Assembly (NCBI RefSeq): GCF_000381545.1
Contig: NZ_KB906683.1
Span: 62,001 to 126,000, forward strand
Direction: 5' to 3'
DNA: 64,000 bases
Source: Rhodonellum psychrophilum GCM71 = DSM 17998
GTDB taxonomy: Bacteria; Bacteroidota; Bacteroidia; Cytophagales; Cyclobacteriaceae
The first letter of the stretch is position 1. Every line of letters begins with the position of its first letter. Made by a program: the position numbers and the translations under genes. Under the pieces are notes generated by a model. That model was not told the DNA's origin. It made no database searches and was given only the letters and a program-made list of their open reading frames with translations. This document shows positions 44,798-53,356 of the stretch, piece after piece.

Positions 44798-45489
44798 GTG
44801 TAACTAGATTATTATATATAGATGACAATAGAATAGATTCGCAAATCGAAAATCTAAGAAAAAAATTAAAACGTTCTGGATTTGACCTTGATGAAACCTT
44901 TCTAAATTTAAATGACGAAAATTTTAAAAAAAGAAATGAGAATCAAAAAGTTATATTAGATCTAAAAAAAATTAAAGAATACATTATAGAAAACTACTCT
45001 CAAGAAAATTTTGATATCGTTGCTTCTGACTATGATTATTCAGATGAAAACGTAGATGGTTATCAACTTCTTTCGTGGATAAAAAACCAAAGTAAATCTC
45101 AAAAATACAGATTGCGTTTTGCGCAATTTTGCCTATACTCTGCTGAACAAGATAAAATTGTAGAAAAATTAAATTCTCCTGATCAAATAAAAAAACTGGT
45201 CAAACTAAAAATTGATGATTTTATTGATCGGAATAATTTAGCTGAGGACCTTTTTTCACTTTTTATTAAGCCTAAAGAAAAATACAGTTATTCTAAACAC
45301 TTAATTGATTATTTAGAAAAATATCCAGACTTAACTTTCAATAGTGTTTATCCAAAATTTAAAGGCAAATCATTGTCTGAAATTGCTCACGAGATAGATA
45401 AAGATTTGCCTAATGGAATTGATTTTCAGAAAAATTTAGTTGAACTAACTATAGCTCATTTAGTTGACTTAAATAAATTCGAGTATTGA
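44794..45489 (+). CDS. receiver-like protein with a helical C-terminal domain
   Basis: 231 residues. It starts like a receiver domain: 'RLLYIDDNRID' (acidic pair D10-D11) and, after an inserted helical stretch, 'FDIVASDYDYSDENVDGYQL' with D79 at the phosphorylation position. 'FCLYSAEQ' gives the switch Ser. The usual Lys-Pro of receivers is not clear. A C-terminal helical domain (about 145-231) is not recognised and has no HTH pattern. The ATG overlaps the kinase stop (ATGA), and the stop shares one base with the next start. It is the natural phosphate acceptor for the preceding GHKL protein and could gate the protease that follows. Confidence 0.75.
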   Translation: MSVTRLLYIDDNRIDSQIENLRKKLKRSGFDLDETFLNLNDENFKKRNENQKVILDLKKIKEYIIENYSQENFDIVASDYDYSDENVDGYQLLSWIKNQSKSQKYRLRFAQFCLYSAEQDKIVEKLNSPDQIKKLVKLKIDDFIDRNNLAEDLFSLFIKPKEKYSYSKHLIDYLEKYPDLTFNSVYPKFKGKSLSEIAHEIDKDLPNGIDFQKNLVELTIAHLVDLNKFEY

Positions 45490-46136
45490 TGACAACAGTT
45501 ATTATTTCAATTGACCCCTCAACAATTTTTTTATTTGATATTGTTAAAAAATTAAAATCTAATTCTATCGAGTTTGAATTGATTGAAGTTCATCCTAACA
45601 ATAAATCATATAAGGATTGTCTTGTCAAAATTGCAGAACTACCCGACAATACAACGATATTATTTTTAGGACACGGTCAGGACAACCAAATCTATGGTGG
45701 TGAATTACTCAATGATTTTCCAAAACAACCTTTAGTAAATATAAATGAAATGGGGATTTTCAAAAACCAGAATTTATTTTTGCTCGCATGTGATTCTGCC
45801 AGTTTAATAAAGAGCTCATTTCGAATTGCTAAAACTAATAAGGCTATTGGATTTGGTCCTTTACCAACAGAAATTGAGGAGGTTCAACGTGATAAAAAAC
45901 TTGTAAATGAAGGAATAACATTGAATACTATTGAACTCTTTAAACAAGCAATAAATGAGACTATAATAATTAGTTTATTAGCATACTTTAAAGATGACTC
46001 TAAAGATTTTATCTTTTTAAAAGATTATCTAAACTTACATTTGAATAAAAGAATTAATAAAGCGATTCTTGAAGAAAATAATAGAAATTTAGCTGATTTA
46101 TTATTCAATATGAAAAATGATATGGTTATATATTAG
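45489..46136 (+). CDS. CHAT/caspase-like cysteine protease (clan CD), putative effector
   Basis: 215 residues. The clan CD arrangement is seen: a hydrophobic strand ending in His-Gly, 'TTILFLGHGQDN' (H62), and the next core strand ending in Cys, 'NLFLLACDSASLIKSS' (C101), followed by 'KAIGFGPLPTE'. The preceding Rossmann-like strands ('TVIISID', 'FELIEVHP') fit the caspase/CHAT fold. CHAT proteases act as effectors in several defence systems. There is no signal peptide or membrane segment. The ATG shares its first base with the stop of the receiver gene (TGATG). Called from motif and fold pattern only, so moderate confidence. Confidence 0.65.
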   Translation: MTTVIISIDPSTIFLFDIVKKLKSNSIEFELIEVHPNNKSYKDCLVKIAELPDNTTILFLGHGQDNQIYGGELLNDFPKQPLVNINEMGIFKNQNLFLLACDSASLIKSSFRIAKTNKAIGFGPLPTEIEEVQRDKKLVNEGITLNTIELFKQAINETIIISLLAYFKDDSKDFIFLKDYLNLHLNKRINKAILEENNRNLADLLFNMKNDMVIY

Positions 46137-46237
46137 CCAATGCAAGTTCAAGCTCATTTAAATTTTGCTCGTAACTCACAAATTTATAAGGGCTTTCATG
46201 CCAACGCTAACAAGTTTTCGGAAAGAAAATACGGCCC

Positions 46238-46337
46238 ATAGTAGAGTAAGTAAAGCGAAATTTCACCCCTTTACCTCTCCCAGAACCGTATCCCGAATCT
46301 CGGGACAGGCTGTGAACCTCTCGATTCATACGGCGCT
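46238..46337 (-). mobile_element. relic of a group II intron 3' end (domains V and VI)
   Basis: On the minus strand 'AGCGCCGTATG', 'CGAGAGGTTCAC', 'TACGGTTCTGGGAGAGG' and 'TAAAGGGGTGAAATTTC' run in order, ending near 'TACTCTACTAT'. This matches the domain V stem with its AGC and GAGA tetraloop region, then domain VI, of bacterial group II introns. About 20 bases containing the palindrome 'TCCCGAGATTCGGGA' interrupt the right arm of domain V. No reverse transcriptase gene is seen beside it. It marks the right edge of the AT-rich island. Confidence 0.5.
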
Positions 46338-46474
46338 TATGATGCTTCGATTTTAGTCCGTTGGACTCACTTGTATCCCAATCCCCAATGAAAGAACAGG
46401 TTTGGAAATGAAACTGGACTTATTAAATTTGATTGGACAATAATAAAGTGATGATTTTAAACAAAACTGATAGA

Positions 46475-47536
46475 ATGAAAAAAACAGTCCTTATTACTGC
46501 AATTTTATTTCTTCAATTTATGAATTCGGCAAATTCCCAAACGATCGAATCATTGGTACAGGAACTACCTCCTTATTTTTCAGTTCTTACCACCTGGGGA
46601 GTAAGGCCGGAATGGGACGAAAAATCAGAAAATATTTATTTTTTAAATAAACTGGTAGGGGATGTTTTTAAGATCAATATCGCAACCCGTGAGGTATCTC
46701 ATGTCACCGCTGGATTTTATCATGGTGGCATTCACCGTGTGTTGTGCTTGTCCAATGGCGATCTACTTCTGGCAATGGGTTCAGCTATTTTTGATGCTGC
46801 CAACCCCGAAAAAGACAGACATGCTGGACTGGGATTATACGTCCTTACCAAGGACAAGCCCAATAGCCCTTACCCCCTGAATGTTTACTGCGACGAAGGT
46901 CCTGCCGTCTCAAAAAACAGCATGAAAATCGCATGGACTATCGAAGGACAAAGGGAAATTAAAGCAGGGGAGATTAATTATGAAAAGGGTGTTCCTTACT
47001 TAAAAGATGTGGAAACGATTATATCCTATGCGGACTCATCAGAATATGTTAGACTGGAAACACAGGATTTTAGGCCACCATTAAACGAGGAACTGATTTA
47101 TACCCATTATTGGGGTGACGAAAAAGACCAGTATTACAATTCTCAGGTTTTCGGATTTAACTTAAACACGAAGAAGACAACGAAATATACTGATTTACCG
47201 AAAAGCTACAATGAAGCGGAAGGCATTTTCCATGATGGAAATTACATGGTCATTGAAAGTGACCGTCATCAACCCATGGAAGAAAGAAACAAATACAAAC
47301 TCGACATCTATAAACTAAAACTGGATGGCAGCGGGGAAGTCGAACGTTTGGCTGATTTTTCGACTCGGTATTTGAACTTGATCAAGTCAGACAATCCGGT
47401 GGTGAATAATAAAGGCAATAGGATTGCCCATCAGTTTGGATTCCAGAAGGGTGCAGGAGATGGCAGAGGTATTTTTCTGTTTGATTTGGACCTTTATGAA
47501 AAACATAAAAAGAAAACAAAATTTAAAAAGCCCTAA
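46475..47536 (+). CDS. secreted TolB-like beta-propeller protein
   Basis: 353 residues from the ATG at 46475; a TTG 14 codons upstream is rejected because the signal peptide starts here ('VLITAILFLQFMNSANSQ'). The rest is repeated beta strands of a TolB/WD40-like propeller: 'WGVRPEWDEKSENIYFLNKL', 'GDVFKINIATREVSHVT', 'KIAWTIEGQREIKAG', 'YKLDIYKLKLDGSGEVERLA'. Such proteins bind ligands or partners in the periplasm; no enzyme motif is visible. It is just outside the AT-rich island, has normal base composition, and is followed by a strong terminator. Confidence 0.75.
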   Translation: MKKTVLITAILFLQFMNSANSQTIESLVQELPPYFSVLTTWGVRPEWDEKSENIYFLNKLVGDVFKINIATREVSHVTAGFYHGGIHRVLCLSNGDLLLAMGSAIFDAANPEKDRHAGLGLYVLTKDKPNSPYPLNVYCDEGPAVSKNSMKIAWTIEGQREIKAGEINYEKGVPYLKDVETIISYADSSEYVRLETQDFRPPLNEELIYTHYWGDEKDQYYNSQVFGFNLNTKKTTKYTDLPKSYNEAEGIFHDGNYMVIESDRHQPMEERNKYKLDIYKLKLDGSGEVERLADFSTRYLNLIKSDNPVVNNKGNRIAHQFGFQKGAGDGRGIFLFDLDLYEKHKKKTKFKKP

Positions 47537-47551
47537 GGAAGAAGCCAAATG

Positions 47552-47603
47552 AAAAGGCCGATAACAGCCGTTTTGCAAAAGCGGGGCTGTTATCGGCCTT
47601 TTA
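47552..47603 (+). terminator. strong hairpin terminator
   Basis: 'AAAAGGCCGATAACAGCC' pairs fully with 'GGCTGTTATCGGCCTTTT' around a loop of about 16 bases. It lies 15 bases after the propeller gene, and the flanking A and T runs would let it work in both directions. Confidence 0.9.
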
Positions 47604-47704
47604 AAAAAGTGAAGTACTAAAAGCGGTCTGCATCCAATGAAGTTTAGTCCACTACATCCACGCCAAATCGCAAATCTGCCAACCTTTATGCACAAGATAA
47701 ACAG

Positions 47705-48529
47705 ATGAAGGAAAATATCCATCTCGGGGGTTGGGAAGTTAATTTTAACGACAATGAGGAATTAGAACATTTTATCCTTCAACATCGGTTGAGTAAGAAA
47801 GATTTTGATGTTTTCACTAAAATCCAAAGTGGATTAGAGATGATTACAGAAAATGGAAGAATCATAGAAGTATTGAATCAACCAGGAAATGAAAGGGTTT
47901 CTGGGCCTTTGGAATTTAAAATCCCTAAATCAGAAGCGAACAAACTTTTTTGGCTGAAGCATTCAACCGATGGGAATCATCTACTAGGAGGCTTTCCTCC
48001 TAAAAATTTGAAAATATTATGTGATGCAACCTTCAAGCCTTTTTTTATTGGATCTATTGATTGTACTGATGATGAATTTAATTGGCTAGGGATGAATAGG
48101 TTCCCTATTTTTTATCCGCTGGATTTTTATTCGGAATCGGTTTACATAGACTACGCCCTTGAAGACAGGCCAGAAATTGTTAAAGAAGGAATTAAAGTTG
48201 AATTTGAGCCTAAAATATTTTTAAGTCAATTGAAATATGAAGTATCTGAAAATGTAAAGATTGAAGAACTTGAAAATGAACTAAACCCAATCCATCAGTG
48301 TGGAGTACCACTGTGGTACCAATATCCAGAGTTGCCAAGATGTCCAAAAACCGGAGATTTGATGAAGTTTGTTTGCTCCATTTCATCGGACAGGAATATT
48401 CAAATATTGAAAAAGGGAATTTGGGGCCTCAAGAAAACTGATGAATTTTTAAAATTTGGGGATATGGGAACGCTATATGTTTTCTTTAATCCAAAATCAA
48501 GAATCGCTTTCAAAACAATACAATTCTGA
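47705..48529 (+). CDS. cytosolic protein resembling the YwqG/DUF1963 family
   Basis: 274 residues, no signal peptide or membrane segment. The C-terminal part fits the YwqG pattern of a Pro/Trp stretch, a CP pair and a closing beta strand: 'CGVPLWYQYPELPRCP', 'GDLMKFVCSISSDRN', 'FGDMGTLYVFFNPKSRI'. The N-terminal 150 residues are not recognised. YwqG-like proteins have no established function. It is isolated between a terminator and the Crp/Fnr gene. Confidence 0.6.
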   Translation: MKENIHLGGWEVNFNDNEELEHFILQHRLSKKDFDVFTKIQSGLEMITENGRIIEVLNQPGNERVSGPLEFKIPKSEANKLFWLKHSTDGNHLLGGFPPKNLKILCDATFKPFFIGSIDCTDDEFNWLGMNRFPIFYPLDFYSESVYIDYALEDRPEIVKEGIKVEFEPKIFLSQLKYEVSENVKIEELENELNPIHQCGVPLWYQYPELPRCPKTGDLMKFVCSISSDRNIQILKKGIWGLKKTDEFLKFGDMGTLYVFFNPKSRIAFKTIQF

Positions 48530-48886
48530 GATGCACACACATCCCCTTGGATACACAGCAGGCAGAACCGAGTAAGTTTGAAGAGCAGCGCTCCAAGTTG
48601 GATTACATGATGCATGCCCAATTCCACTCCATCCTGAAATTGATTGATAAGCAATCCGTTTTTTACTGTTTTCGACTTCTCCGTTTGGTGATTCACCTTC
48701 CGAGTCATCCTGCCCTCCCCCTTAACATTTAATTTAGACCCAGAAAACCATTGGTTCCCCCTAAATCTGCCCAAGCATCAGGTAAAAAAAGAAATAAAAA
48801 GTCTGGCATCATCCACTCCTGATCATCCTTGGTTTGATTTAATTAACTTTATAGCCAATTTGAAATACCCCTTCTGAAACCTTTCC
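48530..48886. other. intergenic region
   Basis: A 357-base gap. A short open frame at 48547-48732 has no homology that I recognise. No repeat copy, dyad or clear terminator was seen. Confidence 0.4.
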
Positions 48887-49453
48887 ATGAGCCTAACCCA
48901 TTATTTAAAAAACACTGTCCCCTTTCCCGCTGAGGAATTGGCGGATATCATTTCGCATTTTGAAAGAGAATCTGTTCAAAAAAACAAGCCGCTGGTAAGG
49001 GAAGGACAGGTTTGTGCCAAGCTTTACTTCATTGAGAAAGGTGTTGGAAGAAGTTATTCTCTCAAAGAAGCCGGGAAAGAGGTTACCCAGTGGTTTTTTG
49101 TGGAAGGACAATTTATGTCCAGCATTGAAAGTTTTTTTCAGCAGAACCCGAGTTTGTATTATTTGGAGATGTTGGAAAATGCCGTCCTATACAGTATCAC
49201 CCGGGAAAAACTCGACCTATTGTTTGCCCGCTACCACAATATGGAAAAACTGGGGCGACTTCTTTCTACCGAAATGCTCACTCGGGTAGCAAATAAATTA
49301 AATGCCATCCAGTTCCAAACCGCCCGGGAAAGGCATGATTATATGCTTGCCGAATTTCCCAATATCGCAAACCGTGTAGCCCTTGGCCACATTGCCTCCT
49401 ATCTGGGGATGACCCAGGAAACCCTTAGCCGCATCCGAAGGGCAAATCCTTAA
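48887..49453 (+). CDS. Crp/Fnr-family transcriptional regulator
   Basis: 188 residues. Cyclic-nucleotide-binding-type beta roll at about 10-115 ('REGQVCAKLYFIEKGVGRSY', 'EVTQWFFVEGQF'), a long dimer helix, and a compact C-terminal HTH ('IASYLGMTQETLSRIRR'). There are no N-terminal Fnr-type Cys clusters, so no Fe-S cluster is expected. The family's Bacteroidota members often act on efflux or stress genes. It is 90 bases upstream of the efflux operon on the same strand, with a TTTGAC-N4-GTCAAA dyad in the gap, so it probably controls that operon and perhaps itself. Confidence 0.9.
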   Translation: MSLTHYLKNTVPFPAEELADIISHFERESVQKNKPLVREGQVCAKLYFIEKGVGRSYSLKEAGKEVTQWFFVEGQFMSSIESFFQQNPSLYYLEMLENAVLYSITREKLDLLFARYHNMEKLGRLLSTEMLTRVANKLNAIQFQTARERHDYMLAEFPNIANRVALGHIASYLGMTQETLSRIRRANP

Positions 49454-49475
49454 AAATAATTACCGATTTGAATTA

Positions 49476-49491
49476 TTTGACATAGGTCAAA
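49476..49491. promoter_or_regulatory. Crp/Fnr-type dyad (TTTGAC-N4-GTCAAA)
   Basis: 'TTTGACATAGGTCAAA' is a perfect 6+6 inverted repeat with a 4-base spacer between the Crp/Fnr gene and the TolC gene. It is the best of the three dyads in the window and is most likely the operator for the adjacent regulator. Confidence 0.6.
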
Positions 49492-49543
49492 AGAAACCGC
49501 TTCCATAGTAGGGAAATTTGCACTGTTCTAAAAAATAGTTGCA

Positions 49544-50914
49544 ATGAAAATAAATTCTCTCAAAATAAGCATCCTGTGTTTTTTGTATGCAGTCCTGGCA
49601 CCCCTCCCTTCCCTGGCCCAGGAATTGGATCCTGCACTGGAAATCCTTATTCAAAAGGGGCTGGAGAAAAGCCGCAGCATCAATATCAACCAGTTGAATG
49701 CCCAACAGGCACAGGTAGACCAAAATCTGGCAAAAGCCGTCTTTCTCCCAAAAATCACGCTCAACGGAAGCTACACCCGCCTGAATGATAACATCACTTT
49801 TGACGATGACACTCAAAATCTTCTGATAGCGACTCAAAAGCTTCTTATCAAAGAAGCGGCAGGTATCCCTTTTAACGCCTCCTTTCCCGCAAATATCCCC
49901 CTTCAGGAAGTGAATCACCTTCAGAATAAAAACATCCTCAAATCCTCCGTGGATGTTGACTGGGTTTTATTCAGCGGGTTTGAGGCGACCAATGCCATCA
50001 AAGCTGCAAGACATAAGGAGGCATCATTAAATTATGCGGGCATGGCTGAAAAAGACCGCATAGTTGTCAATATCATTGAAACCTATGACAAACTGGCTCT
50101 GGTAAATGCTTCAGAACAGGTTCTGGCGGCATCTGAAGATTATCTGCGCGACCAGGAATACTTCGTAAAAAAAGCCATCGAGAACGGGTTGGGAACCCCT
50201 ATCCACCGCAAAAGAATAGAACTTGCCCAGCAGCAGCTGGCTGCCAGACAACTGGAATTCAGCCATAATAAAACCTTGCTTATAGAGGTTTTGCAGCAGC
50301 TTACCGGAGAAGAAAAAGAAATTTTACAGGCACTTGCTCCAAATCTTACCGCTTTGCCCTCCAATGAAATGGCTACTGAAAAGCGAAATGAGATTAAGGC
50401 TTTGGAGGAAGCGGAGCGAGCCACTGCTTATAAGGCAAAAATGGACAGAAATCATACCGTCCCAAAAGTAGCCCTAAAGGGTCATTACGAATTCCGGGAA
50501 AATGACCTGTCACTTTTTGACCCGCGGTGGTATGCCGGTGTAGGCATTAAATGGACACTTTTTGACGGAGGCCAGTCCCGGCTAAAAAGCCAAAAATCTA
50601 AACTGGAAGGCGAAAAATACCGGGAACAAATCCAGGAAGCCGAAGAACTTATAGCGCTGAGCATTGTAAAGGCAGAACTCTCTTACGAAGCTTCCCTTCA
50701 AAATTCGCGCATTGCACAAAAAGAGATCGAACTGGCCGAAGCCACCTTTGAATTGGTAAACAAGCAACATAAAAATGATTTGGCTTCCATCACCGAAGTA
50801 CTGGATGCACTGAAAGACCTGGAAAGGGCAAATTTTCAGTTGCAGGAATCTTACTTCGGCCAGCGAAGAGCTGTCACAACCCTGCTGCATGCAAAAGGAT
50901 TACTCAATTATTAA
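49544..50914 (+). CDS. TolC-family outer-membrane efflux protein
   Basis: 456 residues. Signal peptide 1-25 ('VLAPLPSLAQ'), then the two long helical repeats and barrel strands of the TolC family: 'ININQLNAQQAQVDQNLAKA', 'FLPKITLNGSYTRLND', 'NIIETYDKLALVNASEQVL' and, in the second repeat, 'VPKVALKGHYEFRENDLSLF', 'YAGVGIKWTLFDGGQSRLKS'. It is the outer-membrane channel of a tripartite exporter with the next two genes (18- and 4-base gaps). Probably induced or repressed through the dyad at 49476. Confidence 0.92.
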   Translation: MKINSLKISILCFLYAVLAPLPSLAQELDPALEILIQKGLEKSRSININQLNAQQAQVDQNLAKAVFLPKITLNGSYTRLNDNITFDDDTQNLLIATQKLLIKEAAGIPFNASFPANIPLQEVNHLQNKNILKSSVDVDWVLFSGFEATNAIKAARHKEASLNYAGMAEKDRIVVNIIETYDKLALVNASEQVLAASEDYLRDQEYFVKKAIENGLGTPIHRKRIELAQQQLAARQLEFSHNKTLLIEVLQQLTGEEKEILQALAPNLTALPSNEMATEKRNEIKALEEAERATAYKAKMDRNHTVPKVALKGHYEFRENDLSLFDPRWYAGVGIKWTLFDGGQSRLKSQKSKLEGEKYREQIQEAEELIALSIVKAELSYEASLQNSRIAQKEIELAEATFELVNKQHKNDLASITEVLDALKDLERANFQLQESYFGQRRAVTTLLHAKGLLNY

Positions 50915-50932
50915 AACCACTATCGGAAAAAA

Positions 50933-51892
50933 ATGAGAACAATAAAGATTGGAATTAGCCTTTTAAGCCTGTTGGTACTGGCTTCCTGTAGCAATGAACA
51001 GGCGATTACTCCTTACAGGGGAAAAGTAAAATTTGAAACCATTTCTGTGAGCAGTAAACTGCCCGGGCGCATCCATACGCTATATGTAGCTGAGGGAGAT
51101 GAAGTACAAAAAGGGGACACTTTGGCGCTTCTGGACATTCCCGAAATCCAGGCAAAAATGATCCAGGCAGATGGAGCGATGAAAGCCGCCAAGGGGCAAC
51201 TCGACATGGCCAATGTCGGTGCAACTGCAGAACAGCTCATACAAATAGAAGGAAAGCTGGATGCGGCAAAAGCGGAATTGCAATTTGCCGGAGAATCCTA
51301 TTCACGGCTGGAGAATATGTACCGGGATTCCCTGGTGACCCGCCAGCAACTGGATGAGGTCAATATGAAACTTCAAATGGCCCGTGCCCAGGTGGCTGCC
51401 CTGGAAGCAGGACGCAAGGAGGCCGGCAAAAGTGTGAGAACCGAACAATTGGACCAGGCAAAGGGACAATTGGACCGCGCGCGGGGTGCCAGGGAAGAAG
51501 TGCTTGTGGCCTCGGGTGAAATGTACCTTATCGCCCCTGCCAATATGACCATCGAAACCATCAGCCTTAAAGAAGGGGAATTGCTTGGTCCCGGATATGC
51601 GCTGTTCAATGGATACAAAAAGGACAGTCTCTATTTCAGGTTTACGGTAAATGAATCCAGAATCTATGGCTTCAAGGAAGGAAGTGAATTGGTGATGCTT
51701 AATCCCTATACCAAAGAGGAATACACCGGCAGGCTTGTGACCATAAAACAATTGCCGCAATATGCCGACATCACGAGTACAGCACCGCTTTATGATTTGT
51801 CAGAATCGGTATATGAACTCAAGGTGATCCCAACTTCCAATATCTCCGGAAGCACTTTCTATACCAACGCCACCATATTATTAAAAGAGTAA
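50933..51892 (+). CDS. HlyD-family periplasmic adaptor lipoprotein
   Basis: 319 residues. Lipobox 'LVLASC' gives a lipid-anchored Cys at about 19. The lipoyl/barrel-sandwich halves are 'KLPGRIHTLYVAEGDEVQKG' and 'LIAPANMTIETISLKEGELL', separated by a coiled-coil hairpin ('GQLDMANVGATAEQLIQIEG', 'EVNMKLQMARAQVAALEAG'). It links the TolC-like channel with the inner-membrane permease. It belongs to the YbhG-type adaptors used with ABC-2 permeases. Confidence 0.9.
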   Translation: MRTIKIGISLLSLLVLASCSNEQAITPYRGKVKFETISVSSKLPGRIHTLYVAEGDEVQKGDTLALLDIPEIQAKMIQADGAMKAAKGQLDMANVGATAEQLIQIEGKLDAAKAELQFAGESYSRLENMYRDSLVTRQQLDEVNMKLQMARAQVAALEAGRKEAGKSVRTEQLDQAKGQLDRARGAREEVLVASGEMYLIAPANMTIETISLKEGELLGPGYALFNGYKKDSLYFRFTVNESRIYGFKEGSELVMLNPYTKEEYTGRLVTIKQLPQYADITSTAPLYDLSESVYELKVIPTSNISGSTFYTNATILLKE

Positions 51893-51896
51893 CCCG

Positions 51897-53060
51897 ATGA
51901 AAGAATTTTTGAATTTACTCAAAACAGAATTTGCACGGATCTTTTCCAACAGTGTACTCTGCGCCATCTTTTTTGGGGCTCCGGTCCTGTATGGGGTGCT
52001 GTTTGGCTTTGTTTACCAGCAGGCCAAGGTGGTGAATTTACCCATTGTGATCATAGACCAGGACAACAGTCCCTTGACAGACAGGATCATTGATGCTTTT
52101 GAAGACAGTGAAGGGCTGCTTGTGAAAGACCGCCGGTATAATCCAGGAAATATCATGGAAGAAATGCCCGTAGAACAGTATGCCGCTGTGGTGACCTTCC
52201 CTACTGGTTTTGAGGCCGATATACTGCAAAAAAGACATCCTGAAGTGAGGGTAGACCTCAACATGGCCAATATTTTGAATGCCAACACTGCCAGCAAAAA
52301 CATCCAACAGGTATTGATGACCCTCAATGCAGGGATAGAGATTGAAGGCCTTAAGAAACAGGGTTTACCGCCAGCTGTAGCCATGGCCTCGTACGAGAGT
52401 TTTAAGGTCAATTTCAATAAACTTTACAATTCGACCGGAAACTACCTTGATTTTATGTTGCCAGGTTTGTTGGGCGCCATCATGCAGCAAGTGATTTTTC
52501 TGGCGATGGCGCTCGTATTTGCCCGGGATTTTGAAGACGGGTATTTTGGGGAACTGGTCAAAAAAGGAAAATCTTCGGTTTATCTAATCGCTTTAAAGAC
52601 GACTCCCTTTGTATTGTTCTTGCCTGTGATGTGGTTGATAATGAGCCGGCTATTTGTGTTTTTTAATGTACAGGCCAATATTTTCAACTTACCCATGCTG
52701 GTTTTGGTCAGCCTCTTAAGTCTCGCTTCCATAGGCGTGGGCATGTTGTTCTCGATCGCCATTCCCAATCAGTTAAAGGCAACAGAACTTTTAATGGTGA
52801 TGTCTACTCCTGCATTTGTCCTTAGCGGGTTTACCTGGCCAAGCCTTGCCATCCCATCATTTATCAATGGGATCGCCCAAACAATACCAGTAACGCATTT
52901 TCTTTCCGCCTTCAGAAAGGTGGCCTATTATGGAGGAAGTTTTGCCGATATTCTTCCGGAAATAAAAATGCTGTTGGTCATCATCGCAATAACCTTCACT
53001 GTAATGGCACTGATACTGCAAATTAAAATCAACAGAACCAGAAGACGGTCACTGGCTTGA
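51897..53060 (+). CDS. ABC-2-type permease of an efflux system
   Basis: 387 residues. One N-terminal helix ('VLCAIFFGAPVLYGVLFGFV'), a large periplasmic loop (about 45-175, 'VIIDQDNSPLTDRIIDAFED') and five C-terminal helices ('MSTPAFVLSGFTWPSLAIPS'), the ABC2_membrane_3/YbhR layout. YbhR-type exporters normally need an ATPase (YbhF) and a second permease (YbhS); neither is in this window, and the operon ends here. It may borrow an ATPase or the set may be incomplete. It is 4 bases after the adaptor gene. Confidence 0.9.
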   Translation: MKEFLNLLKTEFARIFSNSVLCAIFFGAPVLYGVLFGFVYQQAKVVNLPIVIIDQDNSPLTDRIIDAFEDSEGLLVKDRRYNPGNIMEEMPVEQYAAVVTFPTGFEADILQKRHPEVRVDLNMANILNANTASKNIQQVLMTLNAGIEIEGLKKQGLPPAVAMASYESFKVNFNKLYNSTGNYLDFMLPGLLGAIMQQVIFLAMALVFARDFEDGYFGELVKKGKSSVYLIALKTTPFVLFLPVMWLIMSRLFVFFNVQANIFNLPMLVLVSLLSLASIGVGMLFSIAIPNQLKATELLMVMSTPAFVLSGFTWPSLAIPSFINGIAQTIPVTHFLSAFRKVAYYGGSFADILPEIKMLLVIIAITFTVMALILQIKINRTRRRSLA

Positions 53061-53084
53061 TGGGTGTCACCGCGATCTGTTGTG

Positions 53085-53193
53085 TCCACCACACTGAAGG
53101 ATCCACGATTTCACAATGGAAAGCGAACCTTAAACCCGAATTCTAAGACATCGAAAAAGTAACGTAAAGCATCTAACTTGATTAAGTTAGATG
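53085..53193. repeat. repeat scrap and perfect inverted repeat after the efflux operon
   Basis: At about 53085-53120, 'GATTTCACAATGGAAAGC' recalls the left-middle part of the 178-bp unit ('GATTTCCCAATGGAAAGC'). At 53170-53193, 'CATCTAACTT-GATT-AAGTTAGATG' is a perfect 10-bp inverted repeat without a T run. It could be a hairpin in the efflux transcript end or a protein site. Confidence 0.4.
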
Positions 53194-53356
53194 GAAATAT
53201 GCATTAGGTTTCCATATGAGATCGAAACTGCAGTAAAATCAGCCTATTGGGAGAATAATTTTTGACACCAATGGGGCGAAATCAAAAATAGTCAACAGGC
53301 AATCGATTGTCAGTCAATTACAATATTGAGCTGCGTCCGAAATGCATCAAACGGGT

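Noticed and set aside
40984-46136. Ordinary type II restriction-modification system
   Set aside because: No PD-(D/E)xK, HNH, GIY-YIG or PLD nuclease motif was found in the partner proteins. The fourth gene has a His-Gly/Cys protease-like pattern instead.
46165-46356. 63-residue open frame after the protease gene
   Set aside because: It lies antisense over the group II intron domain V/VI relic, which explains the sequence better.
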